Shown here one piece after another: positions 9,261 to 17,156 of a stretch of DNA of 64,000 nt (position 1 is its first letter; every line of letters begins with the position of its first letter). A program made the position numbers and the translations under genes. The stretch is from Schumannella soli (lineage in GTDB: Bacteria; Actinomycetota; Actinomycetes; Actinomycetales; Microbacteriaceae): NCBI RefSeq assembly GCF_006517435.1, contig NZ_VHQG01000005.1:327222-391221 (forward strand), read 5' to 3'. The notes under the pieces are model-generated. The model searched no databases, had not been told where the DNA came from, and worked only from the letters and a program-made list of their open reading frames with translations.

Positions 9261-10588
9261 CCCGCTACTGCGTGATCGGCGCCGGCGCCGCCGGCATCTC
9301 CGCCCTCCAGGCCCTGCGCGACGCCGGCCACGACGTCGACTGCTACGAGAAGACCGACAGGGTCGGCGGTCACTGGCACACCGACTACGACGCGCTGCAC
9401 CTCATCACCTCGCGTGACATGACGCAGTTCGAGGGCTTCCCGATGCCGGAGGGCTACCCGCACTTCCCGCGGCGCGACGAGGTGCGCGCCTATCTCGAGT
9501 CGTTCGCCCGGCACCACGGGCAGTACGACGTGATCCGCTTCGGCACCGCCGTGCAGTCGGTCGTGCCGATCGCGACCGACGGCCCGGTCGGCTCGGCGGG
9601 ATGGACGGTCACGCTCGACACGGGCGAGAGCGTCGACTACGACGGCGTCTTCGTCGCCAACGGGCACCTCTGGGATCAGAAGACCCCGCCCGTCTCACGC
9701 GACTTCACCGGAACGCAGGTGCACTCGGGCTCGTACCGCAACCCCGGTGACATCACCGGCTCGCGTGTGCTCGTCGTCGGCGCCGGCAACTCGGGGTGCG
9801 ACCTGGCGGTGGATGCGGCGCAGCACCGCTTCGAGGTCGACATCGTCATCCGCGAGGGCACCTACTTCCAGCCCAAGACCTACTTCGGCGTTCCGCGTCA
9901 GGAGGTCGGCTGGATGGCGCAGTTCGCGCCGGAGGAGCAGGACCTGCTCTCGCGCCTGCTCGCGAAGGTCGTGATCGGCGAGGCGAAGGACTACCCGGGC
10001 ATGCCCGAGCCGAAGCACCGCACGCTCGCCGACGGCAGCACGGTGGTCAACAGCCTGCTGCTGCACTGGATCCAGCACGGCCGTGTGCACGTGCGCCCCG
10101 GCATCGAGCGGATCGAAGGCACGACCGTGCACTTCGCCGACGGCACGAGCGGCGAGTACGACACGATCCTCTGGGCGACCGGCTTCCGCTCGAGCCTGCC
10201 GTTCCTCGACGACGCGCTCGTCGAGCGCCGCAACGGCGCCCCGCTGCGGTACGCCGGCGGCATCGTGCCGAAGGGGCTCGAGAAGCTGTACTACATCGGC
10301 ATGGCGGCGCCGCGCGGCCCGCAGATCCCGGTCTACGGTGTGCAGTCGAAGCTGGCCCTACGCATGGTCGCCTTGCACGAAGCGGCGGATGGCGGCTTCG
10401 CCGGCGTCGCCGCCTACCTCGGTGGACTGCAAGACGACGACGATCGCATCGACATCGTCCGTGCCGTCTGGAACGAGCAGCTCGCCGACACCGAGCGCCT
10501 CCTCGACGCCTTCGCGTCGGCGCGCGGGGGCGCGGGCGCCCCGGTTGCCGGCGCGAGTGCCGCCGCCGATTCGGGGGCGGCCGCATGA
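9257..10588 (+). CDS. Flavin-containing monooxygenase (FMO-like, FAD/NADPH)
   Basis: A 443-residue flavoprotein with an FAD-binding GAGAAG (8-13), the FMO fingerprint FTGTQVHSGSY (about 150-160, FxGxxxHxxxY) and an NADPH-binding GAGNSG (about 174-179). These mark an N- or S-oxygenating FMO or a type-I Baeyer-Villiger-like enzyme. Its place at the end of an importer/SDR/racemase operon suggests it attacks the imported compound or a product. The GTG start overlaps the previous stop (GTGA). The C-terminal 30 residues are a low-complexity Ala/Gly tail. Its TGA overlaps the start of a 30-codon ORF. Confidence 0.88.
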   Translation: MTRYCVIGAGAAGISALQALRDAGHDVDCYEKTDRVGGHWHTDYDALHLITSRDMTQFEGFPMPEGYPHFPRRDEVRAYLESFARHHGQYDVIRFGTAVQSVVPIATDGPVGSAGWTVTLDTGESVDYDGVFVANGHLWDQKTPPVSRDFTGTQVHSGSYRNPGDITGSRVLVVGAGNSGCDLAVDAAQHRFEVDIVIREGTYFQPKTYFGVPRQEVGWMAQFAPEEQDLLSRLLAKVVIGEAKDYPGMPEPKHRTLADGSTVVNSLLLHWIQHGRVHVRPGIERIEGTTVHFADGTSGEYDTILWATGFRSSLPFLDDALVERRNGAPLRYAGGIVPKGLEKLYYIGMAAPRGPQIPVYGVQSKLALRMVALHEAADGGFAGVAAYLGGLQDDDDRIDIVRAVWNEQLADTERLLDAFASARGGAGAPVAGASAAADSGAAA

Positions 10589-10677
10589 CGGCGTCGGATG
10601 CGGCGGTTCAGCAGGAGGCCGCCGCATCCGACCCGTCGCCGCCGACCGAGTCGGTCGTCATCCTCGGCTACAACTGA
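10585..10677 (+). CDS. Candidate 30-residue peptide ORF coupled to the monooxygenase gene
   Basis: The ORF starts with an ATG that overlaps the monooxygenase stop (ATGA), the same coupling seen between other genes of this operon. It encodes 30 residues: an acidic Ala/Ser/Pro-rich leader-like part and a hydrophobic end SVVILGYN. Third codon positions are G or C in 27 of 30 sense codons, which in this genome is compatible with, but no proof of, coding. It resembles no peptide I recognise. It may be a small accessory peptide, a modified-peptide precursor, or the start of a decayed gene: the frame stays open after the TGA for about 35 codons, running into the oppositely oriented apt gene. Confidence 0.35.
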   Translation: MTASDAAVQQEAAASDPSPPTESVVILGYN

Positions 10678-10720
10678 GGCACCGAGGTCGCGTCGGAATG
10701 CCGTCCGGCCCCGACCGTTT

Positions 10721-11242
10721 CTAGAGCGTCACGACCGCGTGAACGGGCGCCCCGAGCCGGGCCCGACCCGCGAGGTCGCTGAGCTCGAGGGCGACCGCCG
10801 TGCCGACGACCGACCAGTTCGCCGATTCGATCAGGCGATGCGCCGCGGCGAGCGTGCCGCCGGTCGCGAGCACGTCGTCGACGACCAGCACCCGGGTCGC
10901 CGGCGAGACCGTGTCGGCTCGCACCTCCAGGGTGTCGGTGCCGTACTCGAGCCCGTACCGCTCGCGCAGCACCGGCCCGGGGAGCTTGCCAGCCTTGCGC
11001 AGGAGCAGCGTCCCATGCCCGGTGCGTGCGGCGATCGCCGCCGCCAGGGGGAACCCCCGTGCCTCCACACCGGCCACGACGTCGTAGGCGCCGGCGAACG
11101 GTGCGGAGAGTGCGTCGGCCAGCGCGGCGAGTGCGGCACCGTCGGCGAGCACCGGCGAGATGTCGCGGAACATGATCCCCGGCTCGGGGAAGTCGGGGGT
11201 CTCGCGCATCAGCGCGCGCAGCAGTTCCGCGGCAGAGTCCAT
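10721..11242 (-). CDS. apt: Adenine phosphoribosyltransferase
   Basis: A 173-residue purine-salvage enzyme that makes AMP and pyrophosphate from adenine and PRPP. The PRPP-binding motif VLVVDDVLATGGT (118-130), the FPEPGIMFRDI substrate segment near the N-terminus and VEARGF are all present, and the length is typical. A GTG directly upstream (11245) is an alternative start. The ATG is preferred because a TAGCCT box lies exactly six bases before it and no RBS is present. The gene converges on the monooxygenase operon. Confidence 0.93.
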   Translation of the reverse strand: MDSAAELLRALMRETPDFPEPGIMFRDISPVLADGAALAALADALSAPFAGAYDVVAGVEARGFPLAAAIAARTGHGTLLLRKAGKLPGPVLRERYGLEYGTDTLEVRADTVSPATRVLVVDDVLATGGTLAAAHRLIESANWSVVGTAVALELSDLAGRARLGAPVHAVVTL

Positions 11243-11248
11243 CACGGC

Positions 11249-11254
11249 AGGCTA
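11249..11254 (-). promoter_or_regulatory. -10 box TAGCCT of apt, leaderless geometry
   Basis: TAGCCT is followed by GCCGTG and then the ATG of apt, so transcription should begin at the start codon. Confidence 0.5.
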
Positions 11255-11384
11255 AGCGAATGCGACCGACGGCGTCGGGGCCGCGCCACCCTTCGCCGTC
11301 GGCGAGCGGAGTCCGCCGGCGCATGCCGCGAGGGTAGTTCCGGACGACCGCGACGTCACCTGTTTCGGGGGTGGGTCGGGGCTC

Positions 11385-11412
11385 CTGACGGGCTCTCAGT
11401 TCGTGTGATACT
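11385..11412 (+). promoter_or_regulatory. Promoter CTGACG-N16-GATACT of the surface-protein gene
   Basis: CTGACG (11385-11390), a 16-base spacer containing CTCAG, and GATACT (11407-11412) followed by CGA, about 100 bases before the GTG at 11513. A closely similar element precedes the second sortase-anchored protein (41853-41880). Confidence 0.45.
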
Positions 11413-11512
11413 CGACCAGCGTCGGCTTCTGGGCGGCATCCGATCGGGGGATGCCACGGCCGCGCGACATCGACAGCGGCGCCGGGGTGCTGCTGGTCTG
11501 GGGGGAACAGCA

Positions 11513-14290
11513 GTGACGATTTCATCCTGGTCGTCGCGCGGTGCAGCCGCGCTCGGCGCCATCCTTCTCGCCGCCGGAGGGGTCGCCGTCGTCGGCGTTC
11601 CGGCCTCCGCGGCGACGAGTCCGTGCCTCGACGGGTCGACCCCGGCGGCGCTCTCGAGCGTCTCCTGCGGCACGGCCGGCAACTACACGCTCACGGTCCC
11701 GGCCGGGACGACGGGTGTCGAGGTGACCGTGCGCGGCGGCGGCGGGGGAGCGGGCTACCCCGCGCGTTCGCACATCGGCGGCAACGCGGCCGAGGTGCGC
11801 GGCGATCTCACGCTTCCGGCCGGCACGGCCCACCTCTACGTCGTCGTCGGCGTCGCCGGAACCGGCGACAACCACGGCACCAGCGGCGGTGGCGGCGGTT
11901 CGGCCGTCATGGCGCTCGACGCCGGCCACAATCTGATCGCCAAGCTGGTGATCGCGGGCGGCGGCGGTGGTGGCGCCTACAACGGCGACGGCGGCAGCGC
12001 CGGACTCGCCGGCACGTCGGACAACGCTCAGGCTGTCTCCGGTCCGGGGAGCGCCGGCGTCGGCGCGGTCGGCGGCGCGGGCGGCACCGGCAACTACGCC
12101 GCCGGCACGGCGGGCGGTTCGAACAACGCCGGCGCCGCGACCGTCGCGGCGGGCGGAACCGGCGGGCTCCTGCCGAGCAGCGCTCGCGGCGGCGCGGGCG
12201 GCGGCGGGTATGCCGGTGGCGGTGGTGGCGGCGCCAGCACCCAGGGCATCCTCAACACGAACGTCGCGGGCGGCGGCGGCGGATCCTCGCTGGCCTCGGC
12301 CTACCTCGCGAACGCGAGCATCGGCCTTGCCGGCGGCACCGGCGGCGTGCAGCTTCCGGGTCTCGTCGCCGGCGACGGAGCGACCGGCTCGGTCACCCTC
12401 GCGTTCGACGGGCCGAAGGTCCCGGATGCGCCGAGGGGCGCCTCGGCCCTGGCGGGCGACCGTCAGGCGAGCGTCACGTTCACGGCTCCGGCCTCCGACG
12501 GCGGCTCGCCCATCACCGGCTACACCGTGACCGCCTCGCCCGGCGGCGTGACGGCGGCCTGCGCCGGTTCGCCCTGTGTCGTCACCGGACTCGTGAACGG
12601 CACCGACTACACGTTCCAGGTGCACGCCACCAACGCCAACGGCGACTCGGCCGAGTCGGCCGCCTCGGCGGCGGTGACGCCCTCGACCCTTCCGGGCGCG
12701 CCGACCATCGGGACGGCGACGGCGGGCGATGCCAGCGCATCCGTGACCTTCACGGCCCCCGCCGACAATGGCGGCGCCGCCGTCACGCAGTACACCGTGA
12801 CCAGCGCTCCTGGCGGCCTCACGGGGAGCTGCGCGCAGTCGCCGTGCACCGTCACCGGACTGACGAACGGCGCCTCGTACGTCTTCACCGTCACGGCCAC
12901 CAACCTGCGCGGCAACTCGCCGGCGTCGGGTGCATCCAACTCGGTGAAGCCCTTCGGCGTCGCTGGCGCTCCCGGCGCGGTGGCGGCCGAGGCATCCGAC
13001 ACCGCAGCCACGGTGACCTTCTCCGCCCCGGCGGCCGACGGCGGATCGGCGGTCACCGGCTACACCGTCACCAGCACGCCGGGCGGCATCCAGAAGAGCT
13101 GCGGCGCATCGCCGTGCACGGTCACGGGGTTGACGAACGGCACGAGCTACACCTTCACCGTGCACGCCGACAACGCCCGCGGAGCCTCGGCCGAGTCGAC
13201 GCCGTCGAACGCCGTGACCCCGTTCGCGACCACGACGACCGCCGTCTCCGTCGCGACCGCGACGCCGACCGCGGGCACCCTCGTGCCGCTGGAGGCGACC
13301 GTGACCCCCTCGTCCGGCAGCGTGGCGAGCGTCGAGTTCTACGACGGCGCGACGCTGATCGGCTCCGCCCCGGTGGATGCCGGTACGGCGCGCCTCTCGG
13401 CCGACCTCGCCGCGGGTTCGCACCAGATCACGGCTCGGTTCGTCGGCGACGCGGCCTTCGCGTCCTCGACCTCGACCGCGACGACGGTGATCGTCGCCCC
13501 CGAGCCCACCACCACGACCGTCTCCGTCGCGTCGGACGAGCCGACCGCGGGCGCCCCGGTGGACCTCGAGGCGACGGTCTCGCCCTCCGAGGGCAGCGTC
13601 GCAGCGGTCGAGTTCTACGACGGCGACACGCTGCTCGACTCGGCTGCGGTGGATGCGGGAGTCGCCCGCGTCTCGGTCGTGCTGCCGGCGGGCGAGCGCC
13701 AGATCACGGCGCGCTTCGTCGGCGATGACGACTACGCGTCGTCGACCTCGGCGGCCGTCGCGGTCACGGTCGCGCGTCAGGAGTCGACGATCACGCTGGC
13801 CGTGCTCACGTCCGACCCGAACGCCGGCTCGCCCGTCACGCTCGAGGCGACCGTCACCCCGGGCGGCAGCACCGGCGACGTGGAGTTCTACGACGGCGAG
13901 ACTCTGCTCGGCTCCGCTCCGCTCGAGAGCGGTGCGGCGCGGATGCGACTGCTCGCGCCGTCGAGCCGCGCGGTGCTCTCGGTCTCGCTCAGCGCCGGCG
14001 AGCACCGGCTGTCGGCGGTCTTCGCCGGTGACGGCCAGAGCCTCTCCTCCGTCTCGGACGCGGAGATCGTGCTGGTCGACGCCGCTCCCGTCACCCCGCC
14101 GGCAACCGGGACGCCGACCTCGCCGACCGGCGCGGTGACGCCGTCGACCGGGGCCGCCGCGCCTACGGCAACGCGCTCGTCGGCGCTCGCGTCGACCGGG
14201 TTCGACGGGACCCCGGCGCTCCTCGCGGCGCTGCTCCTCGTCGTCGCCGGCGTGGTGCTGCGCACCGCGCGACGACCGCGTCGCGACTGA
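11513..14290 (+). CDS. Sortase-anchored glycine-rich surface protein with Fn3 and Ig-like repeats
   Basis: A 925-residue exported, wall-anchored protein. Order: signal peptide (about 1-36); a glycine-rich domain (about 50-300) with many Gly runs resembling the Gly_rich fold also found in animal ALK/LTK receptors; three fibronectin type III domains (about 305-570, each opening with an alanine-containing strand and ending VTP or KPF); three bacterial Ig-like repeats with the signature 'VEFYDG(A/D/E)TL' (about 575-860); a Thr/Pro/Ala linker; and the C-terminal sorting signal LASTG (892-896), a hydrophobic helix and an Arg-rich tail. LAxTG is typical of class E sortase substrates in high-GC actinobacteria. 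An adhesive or wall-stalk role is likely. GTG with a GGGGGG box is the start; the open frame upstream is not coding. Confidence 0.9.
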   Translation: MTISSWSSRGAAALGAILLAAGGVAVVGVPASAATSPCLDGSTPAALSSVSCGTAGNYTLTVPAGTTGVEVTVRGGGGGAGYPARSHIGGNAAEVRGDLTLPAGTAHLYVVVGVAGTGDNHGTSGGGGGSAVMALDAGHNLIAKLVIAGGGGGGAYNGDGGSAGLAGTSDNAQAVSGPGSAGVGAVGGAGGTGNYAAGTAGGSNNAGAATVAAGGTGGLLPSSARGGAGGGGYAGGGGGGASTQGILNTNVAGGGGGSSLASAYLANASIGLAGGTGGVQLPGLVAGDGATGSVTLAFDGPKVPDAPRGASALAGDRQASVTFTAPASDGGSPITGYTVTASPGGVTAACAGSPCVVTGLVNGTDYTFQVHATNANGDSAESAASAAVTPSTLPGAPTIGTATAGDASASVTFTAPADNGGAAVTQYTVTSAPGGLTGSCAQSPCTVTGLTNGASYVFTVTATNLRGNSPASGASNSVKPFGVAGAPGAVAAEASDTAATVTFSAPAADGGSAVTGYTVTSTPGGIQKSCGASPCTVTGLTNGTSYTFTVHADNARGASAESTPSNAVTPFATTTTAVSVATATPTAGTLVPLEATVTPSSGSVASVEFYDGATLIGSAPVDAGTARLSADLAAGSHQITARFVGDAAFASSTSTATTVIVAPEPTTTTVSVASDEPTAGAPVDLEATVSPSEGSVAAVEFYDGDTLLDSAAVDAGVARVSVVLPAGERQITARFVGDDDYASSTSAAVAVTVARQESTITLAVLTSDPNAGSPVTLEATVTPGGSTGDVEFYDGETLLGSAPLESGAARMRLLAPSSRAVLSVSLSAGEHRLSAVFAGDGQSLSSVSDAEIVLVDAAPVTPPATGTPTSPTGAVTPSTGAAAPTATRSSALASTGFDGTPALLAALLLVVAGVVLRTARRPRRD

Positions 14291-14299
14291 ATCGAGCAC

Positions 14300-14346
14300 G
14301 ACGACGGCGCCGCCGGAACGGGTCACCGTCCGGCGGCGCTGTCGTC
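14300..14346. terminator. Bidirectional terminator between convergent genes
   Basis: A 17-bp stem (14300-14316 with 14330-14346) with a single G-T pair and a 13-nt loop lies between the surface-protein gene and the convergent oxidoreductase gene. Confidence 0.8.
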
Positions 14347-14362
14347 CGGCGTCTCGACGGTG

Positions 14363-15367
14363 TCAGGGTCGCAGCAGCACCTTGCCGACGCGGCCCGGAG
14401 TGAGGGTGGCGCGCACCGCATCCCGGATCTCTTCCAGCGGATGGATCGCCGCGACCGGCAGGGTCAGTTTGCCCTCGGCGATGAGCCGGCCGAGCTCGCC
14501 GAAGAGCTGCCCGCGCAGCGCCGCATCCATGTCGCGGCTGACACGGCTGCCCCAGAATCCGGAGATCGTCAGCTGCCGGAAGATGATCGGGCCCGTCGGC
14601 AGGGCGACCTTGTCGGCATCCATCGCGCCGAACACGACCAGGTGCCCGCCGTCGCCGAGCGCCGACACGAGGTCGGCCGTCGACTCGCCGCCGACCGAAT
14701 CGACGGCGGCCGTGATCGGGGCGCGGCCGGTCAGCGCGGCGACGCGATCGCGCCAGTCGTCGGGGCTGCCCGAGCCGTCGGCCGGGCCGCCATCGGTCGC
14801 GACGATGCCGGTGATGCCCTGCTGCGCGAGCTCGTCGACGGCGGCGGCTCGCCGCACGAGTCCGATGACGTGGATGCCGCGGTCGGCCGCGATCTGCGCC
14901 ACCATCCGCCCGACGGCGCCGTTCGCGGCGTTCTGGATGAGCCAGTCGCCGGGCTTCAGGTCGAGCGAGTGCAGCAGGCTGATCGCGCTGAACGGCATCG
15001 CGACGAGCTGCGCGGCGGCCTCGTCGGGCAGGGCGTCGTCGACGGGGATGAGCGCCTTCGCCGGGGCCAGGAACTGCTCCGCCCACACGCCGAACACGCC
15101 GCCGGCCGCGACCCGCTGGCCGACCGCGAGCCCGGTCACGCCCTCGCCGAGCGCCTCGATCACCCCGACCGCCTCGGTGCCCGACGCCGCCGGCAGTACG
15201 GGCTTGAAGCCGTAGGTGCCGCGCACCGTCCACAGGTCGTGGTTGTGGATCGTCGCGAGCAGCAGCCGCACCAGCACCTGGCCGGGACCCGGCTCGGGCG
15301 TCGGGTGCTCGGTGACCTCGAGCACCTCGTCGGGCTCGGCGAAACGGTCGTGGGTGATGGCGCGCAT
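14363..15367 (-). CDS. Zinc-independent MDR oxidoreductase (quinone reductase-like)
   Basis: A 334-residue medium-chain dehydrogenase/reductase. The GroES-like N-terminal half has VLVRLLLATIHNHD but lacks the catalytic zinc ligands of alcohol dehydrogenases. The Rossmann motif is NAANGAVGRM, as in quinone oxidoreductases and 2-enoyl reductases, so NADPH-dependent reduction of an enone or quinone is likely. The ATG at 15367 has a GAGGAG box; longer in-frame starts are not needed. The cupin gene lies 59 bases upstream on the same strand. Confidence 0.85.
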   Translation of the reverse strand: MRAITHDRFAEPDEVLEVTEHPTPEPGPGQVLVRLLLATIHNHDLWTVRGTYGFKPVLPAASGTEAVGVIEALGEGVTGLAVGQRVAAGGVFGVWAEQFLAPAKALIPVDDALPDEAAAQLVAMPFSAISLLHSLDLKPGDWLIQNAANGAVGRMVAQIAADRGIHVIGLVRRAAAVDELAQQGITGIVATDGGPADGSGSPDDWRDRVAALTGRAPITAAVDSVGGESTADLVSALGDGGHLVVFGAMDADKVALPTGPIIFRQLTISGFWGSRVSRDMDAALRGQLFGELGRLIAEGKLTLPVAAIHPLEEIRDAVRATLTPGRVGKVLLRP

Positions 15368-15426
15368 GGGGCTCCTCGTGATTCTCAGGGCGCCACCCAT
15401 CCAACTCCCCGACCCTGGATGCGGGG

Positions 15427-15798
15427 TCAGGCGGGCGCGCCGCCGCCCTCGCTCCAGGCGGGCTTGCCGCCCTCGGCGGTCGACGTGATGCTGCGGCCGA
15501 TGATGAGAAAGCTCGCCTCCTCGACGGCGACGGGCGCATGCTGCACGCCCTGCGGCACGACGAAGAGCTGGCCCGGCTTGAGCCGAACGGCGCGCTCCTC
15601 GGGGTCGCGCAGTCGCACGGTGAGCTCGCCCGTCAGCACGAGGAAGACCTCGTCTTGGTCGTCGTGCTGGTGCCACTCGACCTCGCCGATGCCCTTGGCA
15701 ACCTTGAACAGGCTACCGTTCGCGCTCGCCACCACCTGCTGCGACCAGAACTCATCGAGTCCCGTCGCCAGCGTCGCCAGATCGATCCCGTCGCTCAT
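15427..15798 (-). CDS. Small cupin-domain protein
   Basis: A 123-residue single-domain cupin. The first cupin motif is visible as EWHQHDDQDEVFLVLTGE, with metal-binding His-x-His and Glu, and the second as GQLFVVPQGVQHAP. Such proteins bind a metal and act as isomerases, dioxygenases or ligand sensors; no function can be assigned. A GAGAGG box six bases before the ATG at 15798 favours that start over the ATG two codons upstream. It is divergent from the sugar transporter operon at 16030. Confidence 0.85.
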   Translation of the reverse strand: MSDGIDLATLATGLDEFWSQQVVASANGSLFKVAKGIGEVEWHQHDDQDEVFLVLTGELTVRLRDPEERAVRLKPGQLFVVPQGVQHAPVAVEEASFLIIGRSITSTAEGGKPAWSEGGGAPA

Positions 15799-15958
15799 GC
15801 GCATCCTCTCGTCGCTGGTCGGCGTCCGCTTCGGGGCGCGGGCCATCGGCCGTGGTCGAGCCTGACGGATGCCGCGATCGTGCGCCAGGTCCAGCCGGAC
15901 TGGCGTGGCCCCAGCCCGCGCGACGATCCGCGATCCGAGGCAGGTTTCGTCGATGTGC

Positions 15959-15987
15959 TTGACAGCTCGCATCCTGCTGTTTATGTT
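15959..15987 (+). promoter_or_regulatory. Consensus sigma-70-type promoter of the sugar operon
   Basis: A perfect -35 TTGACA (15959-15964), a 17-base spacer and -10 TATGTT (15982-15987). Transcription should start near 15994, leaving a short leader before the ATG at 16030. It is the best consensus promoter in the window. Confidence 0.85.
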
Positions 15988-15999
15988 CTGCACAGAACA
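15984..15999. promoter_or_regulatory. Operator palindrome overlapping the -10 box
   Basis: TGTTCTG-CA-CAGAACA, flanked by TT and AA two bases outside, overlaps the -10 box and expected start site. A repressor bound here would block the promoter. The ROK-family regulator at 23236, last gene of the same cluster, is the obvious candidate, by inference. Confidence 0.65.
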
Positions 16000-16029
16000 A
16001 AATCCGGATCGAGTCAGGCGAGGAACAAC

Positions 16030-17088
16030 ATGGTCTCTACAGATGCCGCGCGCAGCCGCCCCGGTCGCGCCGCCCACATCGAGCGCCTCCGTCGTTTCGG
16101 CCTATGGATCGTGCTCGTCGTGGTCGTCGTCGTGCTCGCCGTCGCGTCGCCGACGTTCCGAGACGTCGACAACCTGCTCAACGTGCTGCAGCAGAACTCG
16201 ATCATCGGCATCGTCGCCTGCGGCATGGCGATCATGATGATCTCCGGCGGGTTCGACCTGTCGGTCGGCGCGATCGGAGCCAGCTCATCCGTGCTCGGAG
16301 CGGTCGTGGCCCAGGCCGGCGGCGGCGACGCGGCGATCCCCGCCGGTATCGGCATCGGCCTCCTGATCGGTGCGATCAACGGCTTCTTCGTCGCCCGTGT
16401 GCGCATCAACGCCTTCGTGACGACCTTCGCGATGGCGAGTGTCGTCGCGGGTCTGCTCTTCGTGGCGACCACGGCCCAGTCGACCGTAGCCAGTAGCCCG
16501 GCGATCGATCTGCTCGGCGCCGGCGCTGTCGGCCCCATTCCGATCGTGTTCCTGGTCTTCGTCGCAGCACTGCTCGTCGTGTGGCTGCTGCTGAGCCGCA
16601 CGAAGTTCGGTCATTACGTCTACAGCGTCGGAGGCAACGCCGAGGCGAGCCGACTCTCCGGTGTGCCGGTGCAGGCCGTCCAGCTCCTCGCGTTCGTGCT
16701 CGGCGGAGGATTCGCCGGGCTCGGAGGGATCCTGCTGCTGGGTCAGACGCAGGTCGGTCAGCCGTCGGCTGCCGCCACCTGGCCGCTCAACGCGATCGCG
16801 ATCTGCGTCGTCGGTGGAGTCGCGCTGACCGGCGGCGTGGGGCGCATCGCCGACGTCTTCGCCGCGACGCTGCTGCTCGGCGTGATCGCGAACGGACTCA
16901 ACCAGCTCGATGTCTCCTCGTACTGGCAGCCCGCGGTGACCGGCGTCGTGATCCTCGGCGCCGTCATCCTCGACCAGATCAACCGTCGGCGCCGCAGCGC
17001 CGCCGTGCGTGCGGTCGACACCAGCACGCCCACCCTCGCGGCGGCCGTCGCGACCGAGGAGTCCGGTGTCCACCCGACCCTCCGCTGA
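16030..17088 (+). CDS. Sugar ABC transporter permease (RbsC type)
   Basis: A 352-residue inner-membrane permease of the ribose/galactose branch, with eight to ten transmembrane helices and family hallmarks IMMISGGFDLSVGAI, GHYVYSVGGNAEASRLSG and GLGGILL. The ATG at 16030 is preceded by GAGGAACAAC; the open frame before it is upstream noise. It is the first gene of an operon in the unusual order permease, binding protein, ATPase. A 7-bp hairpin (17094-17110) separates it from the binding protein. Confidence 0.92.
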   Translation: MVSTDAARSRPGRAAHIERLRRFGLWIVLVVVVVVLAVASPTFRDVDNLLNVLQQNSIIGIVACGMAIMMISGGFDLSVGAIGASSSVLGAVVAQAGGGDAAIPAGIGIGLLIGAINGFFVARVRINAFVTTFAMASVVAGLLFVATTAQSTVASSPAIDLLGAGAVGPIPIVFLVFVAALLVVWLLLSRTKFGHYVYSVGGNAEASRLSGVPVQAVQLLAFVLGGGFAGLGGILLLGQTQVGQPSAAATWPLNAIAICVVGGVALTGGVGRIADVFAATLLLGVIANGLNQLDVSSYWQPAVTGVVILGAVILDQINRRRRSAAVRAVDTSTPTLAAAVATEESGVHPTLR

Positions 17089-17156
17089 TCCCACGCCGAC
17101 GACGTCGGCGGCTCGACCTCAGGCGCTCCACCCGATTCCCTGAACAAAGGACAACC

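Noticed and set aside
11700..12420. Repetitive GGCGGC tracts that could be taken for a CRISPR or microsatellite array
   Set aside because: They encode the Gly runs of the surface protein, have no regular spacer pattern and keep the reading frame.
11522..14326. A 934-codon minus-strand frame
   Set aside because: It is antisense to the Fn3/Ig-like surface protein. Its Arg/Gly-rich product is a shadow of high-GC codon use.
16030..17110. Hairpin GCCGAC-GAC-GTCGGC as a full terminator after the permease
   Set aside because: The stem is only 7 bp without a T-run, and the binding protein and ATPase downstream clearly belong to the same transporter. At most it tunes expression.
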